From Candidatus Latescibacterota bacterium (GTDB lineage Bacteria > Latescibacterota > UBA2968 > UBA8231): DNA of 64,000 nucleotides. A model generated the notes under the pieces. The model had not been told where the DNA came from and did no database searches. It was given only the letters and a program-made list of their open reading frames with translations. The stretch spans positions 209,494 to 273,493 of the forward strand of contig JAJEIO010000049.1 in the NCBI GenBank assembly GCA_022827835.1. The letters run 5' to 3'. Positions within the stretch are counted from its first letter, which is position 1; each line of letters begins with the position of its first letter. The position numbers and the translations under genes are program-made. Positions 25,327 to 33,943 of this stretch are shown one piece after another.

Positions 25327-26685
25327 ATGTCTAATGCTCCACTCATCGTCAGCATTTCTGGAATTCGCGGCCTCGTCGGCCAATCGCTCACCGATGAGGT
25401 CGTCGCCCGTTTTGCTGCGGCCTTTGGCACCACCTTGACACCGGGCGATACCGTCGTCCTCGCCCGCGACACGCGCCCGTCTGGAGCGGATTTTGCCCAA
25501 GCGGCGGCCGCCGCTCTGCACCAGACGGGTTGCCGCGTCGTCGATGTGGGTATGTGTTCCACGCCTGGAGCCAAGCTGATGATCTCTGAGCTCGATGCCG
25601 AGGGTGCGATCATCATCACCGCCAGCCACAATCCGGCCCCTTGGAACGGCCTCAAGCTGGTGCGCGCCGATGGCGTCTTCCTCAATGCGGAAGAGGGCGC
25701 GCGCGTCGAGGCCCTCTTCCACGCGAGCGAGTTTCGCTGTGCCGCGTCCGGCGGATTGGAAACGATCGGCCCAGACGCCGTGGTGGCGCGCCATGTGAAG
25801 AAGATCGTGGACTATGTCGATGCTGACGCCATTCGCCAAGCCGGATTCAAGGTGGCCGTCGATCCCTGCAATGGCACGGGGGCCTTGGTGGTTCCAAGCC
25901 TACTGGACGCCTTGGGCGTCGAAGCCACGCTTATCAACGCGCGGCCCGACGGCGATTTCGCCCACGACCCGGAGCCGGTGCCTGCCAATCTCGTCCAGCT
26001 CGGTCAGGCCGTGCGCGACAACGGCTGCGCCATCGGCTTTGCCATCGACCCGGACGCCGACCGCGTCGCGTTGGTCGATGCGAGTGGCACACCCGTGGGC
26101 GAAGACTACACGCTCGCACTGGCAGTGCAAGCGGTGGCGGCGCGGCAGTCCGGCCCGGTCGTCACCACGCTTTCCACCTCGCAGGCCGTTACAGACGCGG
26201 CCACTGCCCACGACTGCCCGGTCTTTCTCACGGCGGTCGGCGAAGTTCACGTGGTGGAAAAGATGATAGCTGAGGGAGCGGTCATCGGCGGAGAAGGCAA
26301 CGGCGGCGTCATTGTCACCCAAATCAGCCCCAGCCGCGACGCGGCCCTCGGCTTGGCCTTGGTGCTGGAGGCTATGGCATGTACCGGACGATCTCTTGAG
26401 GAACTGATCGCCGCGCTGCCCAGCTACGCCATCGACAAGCGCAAAATTACTTGTACTCCAGAGCAGCTAGACGCGGCCATTGACGCGCTGCGCGACCGCT
26501 ATCCCGAGGCGTATGTCCACCCGGTGCGCGATGGTTCCAAGCTCTACCTGAGCGGACAGCTCGAATGCCCTTGGGTTCACCTCCGCGCCTCCAACACCGA
26601 ACCCATCGTCCGCGTCATCGCCGAGAGCACGAGTGCTGCGGAAGCCGCTCTGCTCTGCGACGAGGTGGAAGGGTTGTTTGAGTAG
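25327..26685 (+). CDS. phosphoglucosamine mutase/phosphomannomutase family protein
   Basis: Alpha-D-phosphohexomutase of 452 residues. The active-site phosphoserine S100 lies in TASHNPAPWNG, the Mg loop in IDPDADRVAL, the sugar-binding loop in GEGNGGVI, and the phosphate-binding loop in RASNTEPIVRV. N-terminal VSISGIRGLVGQSLT fits GlmM-type proteins; the Ala-Pro after SHNP and the sugar loop leave GlmM versus ManB undecided. It supplies aminosugar or mannose phosphates for wall or glycan synthesis. Co-directional with the SAM hydrolase. Confidence 0.87.
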   Translation: MSNAPLIVSISGIRGLVGQSLTDEVVARFAAAFGTTLTPGDTVVLARDTRPSGADFAQAAAAALHQTGCRVVDVGMCSTPGAKLMISELDAEGAIIITASHNPAPWNGLKLVRADGVFLNAEEGARVEALFHASEFRCAASGGLETIGPDAVVARHVKKIVDYVDADAIRQAGFKVAVDPCNGTGALVVPSLLDALGVEATLINARPDGDFAHDPEPVPANLVQLGQAVRDNGCAIGFAIDPDADRVALVDASGTPVGEDYTLALAVQAVAARQSGPVVTTLSTSQAVTDAATAHDCPVFLTAVGEVHVVEKMIAEGAVIGGEGNGGVIVTQISPSRDAALGLALVLEAMACTGRSLEELIAALPSYAIDKRKITCTPEQLDAAIDALRDRYPEAYVHPVRDGSKLYLSGQLECPWVHLRASNTEPIVRVIAESTSAAEAALLCDEVEGLFE

Positions 26686-26693
26686 GGGAAGGG

Positions 26694-26782
26694 ACGATAT
26701 ACACCCTATCGTAGAGGCGTTGGCAACACGACGATATACAGTTGGGAACGAGGTTGACCATATAAGTAAACATAGATACATT
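26694..26782 (+). promoter_or_regulatory. putative promoter with direct repeats before the XRE-methyltransferase gene
   Basis: Two copies of ACGATATACA start at 26694 and 26731. Just downstream, TTGACC at 26754-26759 is 17 bases from TACATT at 26777-26782, an acceptable sigma-70 layout 41 bases before the ATG. Because the encoded protein opens with an XRE DNA-binding domain, the repeats could be its own operator. Pattern-based inference only. Confidence 0.35.
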
Positions 26783-26822
26783 AGCCTCAAAATCCTCAAA
26801 TCCCACCTAGGAGAAGGTCCGC

Positions 26823-28091
26823 ATGGTTCAGTTTGGGCATCACCTGAAGGCGGCTCGCCTTGAAAGCGGATTGACCCAAGCCGATGTAGCAAGCCGCCTT
26901 CAGGTTTCGAAGGGGTACATTTCCCGCCTCGAAAGCGGCAAGGCGCGACCCGCCGAGGCCACAGTCCGACGCCTAGCCGAACTTTGCGCGACCGACCCTG
27001 ATCCGCTCCTCATCTTGGCCGATTACTTGCCCTCCGACCTTCGAGAAATTCTGTCGCAGCACCCAGCCGAGGCGTCGGCGATCCTGCGCGGCACTTTTGT
27101 GAGTACCGATCAACCGCAAAATACGCCTCCCGCTGTCGCCGAGTCTCAAGTGCTCTATCAGACTGGCGAAGCCTCATATCAGCTCATCCAAGAGGATTGC
27201 TTCTCATGGATGGAGCATTGTCCTCCTAACAGCGTCCACGCCATCGTTACCGACCCGCCCTACGGCCTGAAAGAGTACACCACCCAAGAAAAGGACAAAC
27301 TCCGGCGCGGACGGGGTGGCGTCTGGCGCATCCCGCCCGCTTTGGACGGCTGTGTCCGCCAGCCTCTGCCTCGGTTTACCGTCCTCAGCAACGGCGACAA
27401 GCAGCAGCTTGCTGCGTTCTTTGGACAATGGGGTGAGCAGGCATTGCGAGTGCTCGTGCCGGGGGGGCACGTTTTCATTGCCGCCAACCCCCTGTTGTCG
27501 CATTTGGTCTATGCCGCCCTCGTCGAAAGCGGCTTTGAGAAGCGCGGCGAGATCATCCGCCTAGTGCAGACGCTGCGGGGCGGCGATCGTCCTAAGAATG
27601 CACACGACGAATTTGCGGACGTCACCGTTATGCCTCGCTCCGGTTGGGAACCTTGGGGCCTGTTTCGCAAGCCGTGCGAGGGGCGCGTACAGGACAATCT
27701 GCGCGAGTGGAAAACGGGCGGACTGAGGCGGATCAGTGCCGAGCGCCCTTTTGGCGACGTCATCCGCAGTGCGCCCACTCGGCCAGCGGAACGAGACATC
27801 GCGCCGCATCCCTCTCTCAAACCGCAGGGCTTTATGCGTCAGATTGTGCGTGCGGCCCTGCCGCTGGGCGAGGGGATAGTGCTCGACCCCTTTATGGGTG
27901 GCGGTTCGACTATCGCCGCCGCGTGTGCCGTAGGCTATGAGAGTATTGGCATTGAAAGCGACCCCGAGTTTTTCGAGATCGCAAAAGCCGCAATTCCGCA
28001 ATTGGCCACGCTGGAGGTCAACGGAGAAAGTAAGTCGGCTCCGAAAGTTGGGACACTGCCGACCCTGATTTCTTCCACTTTTAGTCCGTAG
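26823..28091 (+). CDS. XRE-HTH/DNA methyltransferase fusion (beta-class N4/N6)
   Basis: A 422-residue protein. Residues 5-60 form an XRE helix-turn-helix (LTQADVASRLQVSKGYISRL). After a linker comes a SAM-dependent DNA methyltransferase with DPPY at 144-147 preceding FMGGGS at 357-362, the beta-class motif order typical of N4-cytosine or N6-adenine enzymes. The fusion would let the enzyme bind its own promoter. No restriction endonuclease gene is adjacent, so it appears to be a solitary regulatory or orphan methylase. A GGAGAAGG site precedes the ATG. Confidence 0.86.
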   Translation: MVQFGHHLKAARLESGLTQADVASRLQVSKGYISRLESGKARPAEATVRRLAELCATDPDPLLILADYLPSDLREILSQHPAEASAILRGTFVSTDQPQNTPPAVAESQVLYQTGEASYQLIQEDCFSWMEHCPPNSVHAIVTDPPYGLKEYTTQEKDKLRRGRGGVWRIPPALDGCVRQPLPRFTVLSNGDKQQLAAFFGQWGEQALRVLVPGGHVFIAANPLLSHLVYAALVESGFEKRGEIIRLVQTLRGGDRPKNAHDEFADVTVMPRSGWEPWGLFRKPCEGRVQDNLREWKTGGLRRISAERPFGDVIRSAPTRPAERDIAPHPSLKPQGFMRQIVRAALPLGEGIVLDPFMGGGSTIAAACAVGYESIGIESDPEFFEIAKAAIPQLATLEVNGESKSAPKVGTLPTLISSTFSP

Positions 28092-28156
28092 GGAAGATCG
28101 ACGCGACGATTCACGTAGCAGGGATCAAGTTTGGTCGGCCACGACATGGCTCTGGG

Positions 28157-28663
28157 TCAACTAGCAGCAACAATATCCCCGTAGGAGCCTTTGACTAGCT
28201 GGTCGCTAGTGATTTCTAAGGCCCGCATTAGGGCCTCGACGCGTCGGTGGGATTCTTCGACGCCTTTTTCTTCAGTCACGGCCTCTAGCTCGACGAACTG
28301 GCCGAGACCCTTTACGTCGTCGAGGTGGATGCGCACGTTTTCCCACAGCCAGACTTGGCGCGTCTTTTCCACTTCGACCCAGACGCCGTGGATGCTGCTG
28401 AGGATGTTGCGCAGGCCCTCGGGGTCTTCGGTTTTGGCAATTTCGTAATCGCTGCGCTTGGGGCCGGTTAGGTCCTCGCGATGGTAGAAAATCAGATGAC
28501 CTTCGTCGGTTCCAAGCTCGCGCAGCTTGAGCCGCCCTTGGGCGACGTTGAAATAGGTGTCCTTCTGGTGGAAGGTTCCCGCCAGCCCTGCGCCGAGGGC
28601 GTTGAGGTTTTCTTCGGCGCGCTCGACATCGGGGTAGCGTGCCTTGATCTCGATATTGGTCAT
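28157..28663 (-). CDS. CYTH-domain protein (class IV adenylate cyclase-like)
   Basis: A 168-residue tunnel-fold protein with the N-terminal E-I-K signature (MTNIEIKARYPD). LKLRELG, SDYEIAK, VRIHLDDVKGLGQFVELE and a C-terminal YGDIV complete the alternating charged strands that bind triphosphate and Mg in CyaB/thiamine-triphosphatase-like proteins. It could be an adenylate cyclase or a triphosphatase; sequence alone does not decide. Start at 28663; the frame to 28708 adds an unsupported extension. Confidence 0.82.
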   Translation of the reverse strand: MTNIEIKARYPDVERAEENLNALGAGLAGTFHQKDTYFNVAQGRLKLRELGTDEGHLIFYHREDLTGPKRSDYEIAKTEDPEGLRNILSSIHGVWVEVEKTRQVWLWENVRIHLDDVKGLGQFVELEAVTEEKGVEESHRRVEALMRALEITSDQLVKGSYGDIVAAS

Positions 28664-28771
28664 GTCGGATGCGTTTCGTTGAATTGTGATGCTATTGATT
28701 GAAAGCATAATGAAGGTATAAAATACGCCGACCCTGCAAAAATCGCATTCCTCAGACCGCCCTTAATGCGG

Positions 28772-30262
28772 CTACCCCTTGATAATTATCCCCGATTGTT
28801 CGCTTTTTGACGACAGCACCTTCCCAGACGCTACTTCCTCAATGCGGGAGACCACCTCCTCGACATCCCAGACACCATTGACGCGGCCAGCCAGTAGGCT
28901 GTCAGGTCCCACTAGGAGATAGGTGGGTATGCTCCGGATCTGGTACAATTGAGCCACCGCTGCCTGCCAGCCGCCCGGAGAGTGGACGTGGACGCCGGTC
29001 AGGCCGTGCTCCTCGACCGCTTGGTGCCACGCAGCGTCGGAGTCCAAGGAGATGCTCAGGAAGACGACCTTCTGGTCTTGGGTCTGCTGTTTGATCTGTT
29101 CCAGATAGGGAAAATCTTCGATGCACGGGACGCACCCTCTTGACCAAAAGTCTAAAAAAACCGCCTGACCTCTGAAATCGCTCAGGGAAACGCTTTGGCC
29201 TTGCAGATCGTCGAGGGTGAAGTCGGGCGCGGGCTGGCCGGGTTTGAACTTGGATGTTTCTCGCACGACTTCTTCGACGATCTCAGTGTATTCGGGATAG
29301 GGGTTGTCTTGGATGAATTCGGCTAGGCGTTGGTCTCCTTGGTCAAAACGGCCCTGTTGGAAGTCTTCGATGATTTCCCAAGAGAGGAAGAAGTACAGGA
29401 CTTTTCCGTGCAAGAGCCGTTTGGCTAGGTGGTAGATGATGGTGTGGAATTGGAGAAAGTCGCTTCGGCGTTGCTCCTCGTTCAACCGCACAATGAAGTC
29501 TGGCAGGTAGGCGATGGTGTGAGGTTGGATACCGTCGCGGCGTTCTTCCTCGGATAGTTGCTCCCGTGTGGCTCGCTCCTCGGCTTCTTCCATTATGTAT
29601 ATGAAATTGTTCCACAGAAAACGACGGTAATCGATTATGCCGATAGCCGCTTCGTCAACCAGTTCGACTGAATCGAGGGCGTCGTAATAGTCCGCAGGGA
29701 TAACTGGGCGCTTCCGTCCATTGCACATCTTGTAGGCGATCAGATAATGGAACAATTCTTCAGCCCATTCATAGGTGATTTTAGCGCGGTAGTAGGCGAT
29801 AAAGCCTGGGGTGAGTTGATACTGGCGGCAACCCTCGTCCAAAAAGCGCTCCAATTCCGAGCGCCGCTGGTCAATTATTTTGCGATGCGCGTCAACCGCT
29901 AGGTCTTTGTAGTCGATGCGCAGGTAATCGGGGAAGCGAGACCGCAGGGCGGCGAGGAACTGGTTGTTGGCCGCGCCTTGGCCGGAAAAGCGGAGGGACT
30001 GAGGCAGATCGAGCAAGTCCGCGTCAAAGTGCAACTGGTCGCCCGGTTCCAGAAAGAGCTTGACCTCATCGTCGAGATCGACCGAAGCCATTTGCGCTTC
30101 GGTAAACGGGAGTTCTACTGCGAGGCATCCATTTTCGTCGAGGGTGGCTTCGACGGTGACGGGCGTATGGTAGATTGGCGTTTGCTGGTACTCGAAGGCA
30201 ATGCTGCGCTGTTCCGACGCATTGGCTAGCGCGGCGGTGATGCGGGTGGGAAGCGGTGCCAT
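28772..30262 (-). CDS. TlpA/ResA-like thioredoxin-fold protein with large N-terminal domain
   Basis: A 496-residue protein. The C-terminal 150 residues are a redoxin/thioredoxin domain with APDFTLDDLQGQSVSLSDF, a C-x-x-C centre in SRGCVPCIED, and the cis-Pro in RSIPTYLLVG. The N-terminal 330 residues are helical with a beta segment like the DUF4369-type front of Bacteroidetes thioredoxins. Such proteins are usually exported, but no signal peptide is visible after the ATG, which has a GAGGAG site. It may therefore be cytoplasmic or the real start may differ. Confidence 0.78.
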   Translation of the reverse strand: MAPLPTRITAALANASEQRSIAFEYQQTPIYHTPVTVEATLDENGCLAVELPFTEAQMASVDLDDEVKLFLEPGDQLHFDADLLDLPQSLRFSGQGAANNQFLAALRSRFPDYLRIDYKDLAVDAHRKIIDQRRSELERFLDEGCRQYQLTPGFIAYYRAKITYEWAEELFHYLIAYKMCNGRKRPVIPADYYDALDSVELVDEAAIGIIDYRRFLWNNFIYIMEEAEERATREQLSEEERRDGIQPHTIAYLPDFIVRLNEEQRRSDFLQFHTIIYHLAKRLLHGKVLYFFLSWEIIEDFQQGRFDQGDQRLAEFIQDNPYPEYTEIVEEVVRETSKFKPGQPAPDFTLDDLQGQSVSLSDFRGQAVFLDFWSRGCVPCIEDFPYLEQIKQQTQDQKVVFLSISLDSDAAWHQAVEEHGLTGVHVHSPGGWQAAVAQLYQIRSIPTYLLVGPDSLLAGRVNGVWDVEEVVSRIEEVASGKVLSSKSEQSGIIIKG

Positions 30263-30313
30263 GAAAATCTCCTCTCAGAGAGCCATTTCTGAACGACGAA
30301 AACGCTACAAGCG

Positions 30314-30345
30314 CTATTCTGCGCCCATCTGCGTCATCTGCGGAT
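30314..30345. repeat. copy A of an ATCTGCGTC-type dispersed repeat
   Basis: CTATTCTGCGCCCATCTGCG followed by TCATCTGCGGAT is the reverse complement, with few changes, of the repeat at 43096-43127. It lies in the 249-bp non-coding gap 30263-30511, in which I see no gene. Such repeats are typical intergenic elements of unknown function. Confidence 0.7.
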
Positions 30346-30511
30346 TATTTGAATATAGCGGCCTGAGTCGCAGGTGATTTTAATCGGGTCTGTTGAGAGT
30401 ATTCGCGAGCGATGAGGATGCCACTTGGTTAGCCTGTGACTCGAAAAATATGCCGCCCTCACGACCCGTGCAAACTTGCGCCCCACTGCCCAATACAGCA
30501 AAGTATAGCCC

Positions 30512-31486
30512 ATGAAAGCTATAACCGTAGCCAACGATGCGGACCACTCGCTCTGCTGGCAGGAGGTTCCAGATCCGACCTGCGGCCCGGGCGAGGTTCT
30601 CGTCGATATCCATGCCACAGCCGTCAATCGCGCCGATCTCCTCCAGCGCGCCGGCAACTATCCGCCGCCCCCGGGCGTATCCCCCTACATGGGCTTAGAA
30701 ATGGCGGGCGTGGTCGCCGCCACGGGCGCGGCGGTAACGCAGTGGCAGCCCGGTGACCGCGTCCTAGGCCTGCTCTCCGGTGGCGGGTACGCCGAGCGCG
30801 TGGCCGTTCCCGCCACCCATTTGCTGCCCCTGCCCGCCGAGCGCGACTTCACTTGGGGCGCGGCTATCTGCGAGGTTTTTCTCACCGCTTTTGTCAACCT
30901 GTTCCGCGAAGCCGGCTTGCGCGCAGGCGAGACTGCCCTCATCCACGGCGGGGGTAGCGGCGTCGGCACGGCCGCGGTGCAGTTGTGTCACCAAGCCGAT
31001 GCTAAGGCGATTGTCACGGCTGGCACGGATGACAAGGTGGCGTGCTGCCTAGCGCTGGGCGCGGAGTTTGGGGTCAATTACAAGGAGCGAGACTTTGCCG
31101 AGGCCATCCTCGCCTACACCGATGGGGTCGATGTAATCCTCGACATCGCGGGGGCCGACTACTTGGCGCGCAATATGCGGCTGCTCAAGTCCGGGGGCCG
31201 TCTCGTGATCATCGCCGTCCTGACCGGTGCCGAGGCCCAGATCGACCTCTTGGAACTACAGAAAAAGCGGCTGCGTCTGATCGGCTCGGTTTTGCGCAGC
31301 CGCTCGGACGAGGAGAAAACCGCGATCATCGCGGCCTTCAAAGAGCGCTTCTGGCCGCTGCTGATCGACGGGCGCATGCGCGCTGTGATCGAGGATGTGC
31401 TGCCCATTGAGCGCGCAGCCGAAGCCCAGGACATCCTGCGGCAAAACCGCAACATCGGCAAGGTCGTTTTAAGAATTAGGAATTAG
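30512..31486 (+). CDS. NAD(P)H quinone oxidoreductase (QOR/PIG3-like)
   Basis: Zinc-independent MDR family quinone reductase of 324 residues. It opens MKAITVANDADHSLCWQEVP and has the family stretches VNRADLLQRAGNYPPPPG, LIHGGGSGVGTAAVQL (NADPH loop) and RLRLIGSVLRSR, the last typical of PIG3-type enzymes. The last codons and the TAG stop lie inside the GAATTAG tandem array, so the array has replaced or trimmed the natural end. No zinc-ligand cysteines are seen. Confidence 0.87.
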   Translation: MKAITVANDADHSLCWQEVPDPTCGPGEVLVDIHATAVNRADLLQRAGNYPPPPGVSPYMGLEMAGVVAATGAAVTQWQPGDRVLGLLSGGGYAERVAVPATHLLPLPAERDFTWGAAICEVFLTAFVNLFREAGLRAGETALIHGGGSGVGTAAVQLCHQADAKAIVTAGTDDKVACCLALGAEFGVNYKERDFAEAILAYTDGVDVILDIAGADYLARNMRLLKSGGRLVIIAVLTGAEAQIDLLELQKKRLRLIGSVLRSRSDEEKTAIIAAFKERFWPLLIDGRMRAVIEDVLPIERAAEAQDILRQNRNIGKVVLRIRN

Positions 31487-31528
31487 GAATTAGGAATTAG
31501 GAATTAGGAATTAGGAATTAGGAATTAG
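31473..31528. repeat. eight tandem GAATTAG heptamers
   Basis: Eight perfect copies of the 7-base unit GAATTAG run from 31473 to 31528. The stop codon of the quinone oxidoreductase (31484-31486) is made by the second unit. Because seven is not a multiple of three and each unit holds a TAG, the array places stops in successive frames. Slippage in copy number is likely between strains. Confidence 0.95.
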
Positions 31529-31555
31529 GGATGAACTGAAGGTCCTTCAGGCGTA

Positions 31556-31669
31556 TATAGCAATCCTAAATGATTTGAAAGCATGAAACGCTCATCGGCC
31601 CTGTCTTTCTTCTATGCGTCATTCCCGCGAAAGCGGGAATCCAGTCTTGAATGATATAGGATTGCTATA
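31556..31669. mobile_element. MITE-like element with terminal inverted repeats
   Basis: Left end 31556-31579 (TATAGCAATCCTAAATGATT then TGAA) and right end 31647-31669 are imperfect inverted repeats of about 23 bases. Between them, 31621-31640 is a perfect hairpin (ATTCCCGC GAAA GCGGGAAT), a form common in small non-autonomous elements. The 114-bp element encodes nothing. A second copy of one end lies at 43159-43182. No transposase is in the window. Confidence 0.6.
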
Positions 31670-31677
31670 GGTCGGAG

Positions 31678-32022
31678 GTGCTCTTAGGCGACTGCGAGGA
31701 GCATACTATCCCTGAATGGTGGAGACAGAAATACCACTGGATAGGAACCAACGCCGTATGGAACGTATGGCAGGTATGGCCGGATAAGGTCAACATACAA
31801 ACAGGGTTTGAGATGGCTGATAAAGACCACTGGCCAAGATACCTAGGCGATATAATGGCTCCCGAGATATGCTCATTCAGAGAGATAACTACCCTGACCG
31901 CTAACGCGCTCTTAGATCTAGGCCACCCCATCGACATGGATAGCCCGCACATACACGACCTAACATACAAGGGCTATGCCAAGCCGGTAGCCGACGGCGT
32001 ACTACGGTGCGGTAATCACTAA
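31678..32022 (+). CDS. orphan protein, probably 5'-truncated
   Basis: A 114-residue frame with Trp-rich sequence (EWWRQKYHW, WNVWQVW) and no recognised domain. It starts at a GTG only 8 bases past the right end of the MITE-like element. The frame upstream runs straight into a stop inside that element, so the true N-terminus was probably removed by its insertion. The GGAG in front touches the GTG, too close to act well. Base composition is clearly more AT-rich than the flanks. Confidence 0.45.
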   Translation: MLLGDCEEHTIPEWWRQKYHWIGTNAVWNVWQVWPDKVNIQTGFEMADKDHWPRYLGDIMAPEICSFREITTLTANALLDLGHPIDMDSPHIHDLTYKGYAKPVADGVLRCGNH

Positions 32023-32045
32023 AAACACTTTACAAGGGGAGTAGG

Positions 32046-32651
32046 ATGATGAACAGGATGGTGCGTATGGTGATGCTTATGGGTCTTTGGATGCCAGTGG
32101 CGTCGGGGGCGGACACAGAGAGTACGAAGGTGGGTGACTGGTATATAAATCGCGCAGTTACGTCTGAATTGCTCAAAGAACGTATCTATTATTCTGCTAT
32201 GTCTCAGCCAGCGTTATCTTTTTATGCGTATGAAGGGGATGATTATGTCTTAACCTTATCTATGGCTGTTACCCCTATAAACCGCTATAAGGACGGCAAA
32301 AGACTATGCGCGGTTTCTTTCACTGCTAACGAGTCCCCGTTGGGTGAGCGGGCCGTAACAGGCTTAACCATCATAGCACAGCACGGCATACAAGCCAAGT
32401 GGTACAAGGAGGGCAAGACGAAAGCCGTGCGGTCTAAGTACAGCACCGACCGCTTTTATCCTATGGATGAAAATAAGTTTCTGTTCCTTAAACCCCATTC
32501 GGGTATCATCAAGTATATGGTCGAATACGATAAGGTGGAGTTGACGTATGTTATTGCCTCCGGCAACAAGATCACAAGCACTATATCCCTACGGGGTGCC
32601 GAGAAAGCTATCTGGCAAGCCTGTCCCAACCTTAACTTAAAAAAGGATTAA
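32046..32651 (+). CDS. orphan exported protein
   Basis: A 201-residue protein with a Met-rich signal peptide (about 1-22, ending VASGA before DTEST). The mature part has alternating beta-prone segments and no family I recognise. A GGGGAG site precedes the ATG. The gene is AT-rich relative to the rest and is followed by about 200 bases of strongly AT-rich non-coding DNA. It may form a unit with the preceding truncated gene 23 bases upstream. Confidence 0.65.
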   Translation: MMNRMVRMVMLMGLWMPVASGADTESTKVGDWYINRAVTSELLKERIYYSAMSQPALSFYAYEGDDYVLTLSMAVTPINRYKDGKRLCAVSFTANESPLGERAVTGLTIIAQHGIQAKWYKEGKTKAVRSKYSTDRFYPMDENKFLFLKPHSGIIKYMVEYDKVELTYVIASGNKITSTISLRGAEKAIWQACPNLNLKKD

Positions 32652-32848
32652 GCCCATAAAAAAACTATACTGTCAATGGTTTAACAGGATACCCACTCAA
32701 ACACACATCGGCATTTATAAGCCGATACGAAAAAACACAACCAAGAATATACACTACCATACCGCACTATACTCCTAAAACAAAACCACTCATAAACGGT
32801 TATGTAAAAAACTAAACCACAAGATACAGAGCTGCTGCGTAACGTCAG

Positions 32849-32876
32849 TTAGGAATTAGGAATTGAGAATTAGGAG
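32849..32876. repeat. GAATTAG-type repeat at a gene start
   Basis: The segment reads TTAGGAATTAGGAATTGAGA followed by ATTAGGAG, almost the same as the arms at 2819-2900. Its last bases (AGGAG) lie 6 bases before the ATG of the C45 peptidase gene, so the repeat appears to supply that gene's ribosome binding site. Confidence 0.8.
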
Positions 32877-32882
32877 TTTGCT

Positions 32883-33932
32883 ATGAGCACCCGTTACCGC
32901 CACATCGAAGTTAGCGGCCCGCCGCGCGAGCTGGGGCGACAGATTGGGGAGGCGGCCCGCGACGAAATACGCGGCTTTGCCGCCATTGCCTTAGAGCGCG
33001 TCAACAAGACCGTGCCCGTCTCGCGCGAGCGCGCCATGGACATAAGCCGCCAGAGCATGGATTGCGCGGCTGCGTACGCGCCGGACATGCTCGACGAGTT
33101 GCGTGGCATGAGCGAGGGGGCGGGCGTCGCGCTCGACGAGATGATGCTATTGCAGGTGCGCAATCAGCTTTGCCCGGAAGAGGACGCGGGCTGTACGGCT
33201 TTTGCCGTTGCTCCCAAGCGCAGCGTTGAGGGCCGGGCGATTGCCGCGCAAAACTGGGACAATGACCCCGCGTTGGACCCCTTCACAATCGTGCTGACGC
33301 GCCGCCCGGCTGGCAAGCCCGCGCTGATGAACGTCACCCAAGCGGGCCTCATCGCGTACATCGGTTGCAACGACGCTGGCATGGGCGTCTGCATGAACAC
33401 CCTGCCGGCCCCCAGCCGCCCGGTTGGCGTCCCGCACTACTTTGCCGTGCGCGCCATCTACGAACAGACCTCGCTCAGCGACGCGGTCGCCGCGGTGCGC
33501 CGGGCCGACCGCGCCATTCCCGGCAACGTCCTCCTCGCCACCCCGCAGGGGCCGGCCGATCTCGAACTCACCTTGGGCCACGTCCACGTCTTGCGCGACG
33601 ACGAGTTCGTCGTCCACACCAACCACTGCTTGCACCCGGAACTGGTGCCGATCAACCGCGAATTTCCCGAACTGATTGAATCCGTCCCGCGCCACCAGCG
33701 CATCGAACAGTTGCTCGGCCCCGAGCCGCTCGTGAGCATGGCGCAGGTGCAAGCGGCCCTGCGAGACCACGACCGGCATCCGCACTCCATCTGCCGCCAC
33801 GTCAACGATCATCCGCAGACCGGCTTTTGGGCGAGCGTGTTTTCGGTGGTGATCGAGGCCGATCAAGGCCGCATGCACATCAGCCGCGGCAATCCCTGCG
33901 CGGCCCCGTACGAAACGTATTCGCTCAACTGA
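32883..33932 (+). CDS. C45-family peptidase/acyltransferase (AAT-like)
   Basis: N-terminal-nucleophile hydrolase of 349 residues resembling acyl-CoA:6-aminopenicillanate acyltransferase (PF03417). C104 in EDAGCTAFAV is the expected nucleophile, exposed by self-cleavage after Gly103, leaving a propeptide of about 103 residues. AAQNWDND, FCNDAG-like IGCNDAGMGV, and NHCLHPEL fit the family. Such enzymes hydrolyse amide bonds of small acylated molecules. The CehA/McbA gene follows 11 bases later, so the pair may degrade one amide/ester compound. Confidence 0.85.
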   Translation: MSTRYRHIEVSGPPRELGRQIGEAARDEIRGFAAIALERVNKTVPVSRERAMDISRQSMDCAAAYAPDMLDELRGMSEGAGVALDEMMLLQVRNQLCPEEDAGCTAFAVAPKRSVEGRAIAAQNWDNDPALDPFTIVLTRRPAGKPALMNVTQAGLIAYIGCNDAGMGVCMNTLPAPSRPVGVPHYFAVRAIYEQTSLSDAVAAVRRADRAIPGNVLLATPQGPADLELTLGHVHVLRDDEFVVHTNHCLHPELVPINREFPELIESVPRHQRIEQLLGPEPLVSMAQVQAALRDHDRHPHSICRHVNDHPQTGFWASVFSVVIEADQGRMHISRGNPCAAPYETYSLN

Positions 33933-33943
33933 CAGGAGGCGCT

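Noticed and set aside
24732..25685. 317-codon open frame opposite the SAM hydrolase and phosphomutase
   Set aside because: It spans two genes with strong motifs on the other strand and reads as low-complexity sequence.
31473..31528. CRISPR array
   Set aside because: The unit is 7 bases without spacers, and no cas gene is near.
31531..32880. Prophage or integrative element remnant
   Set aside because: No integrase, structural phage gene or tRNA attachment site is visible; only composition and repeats are unusual.
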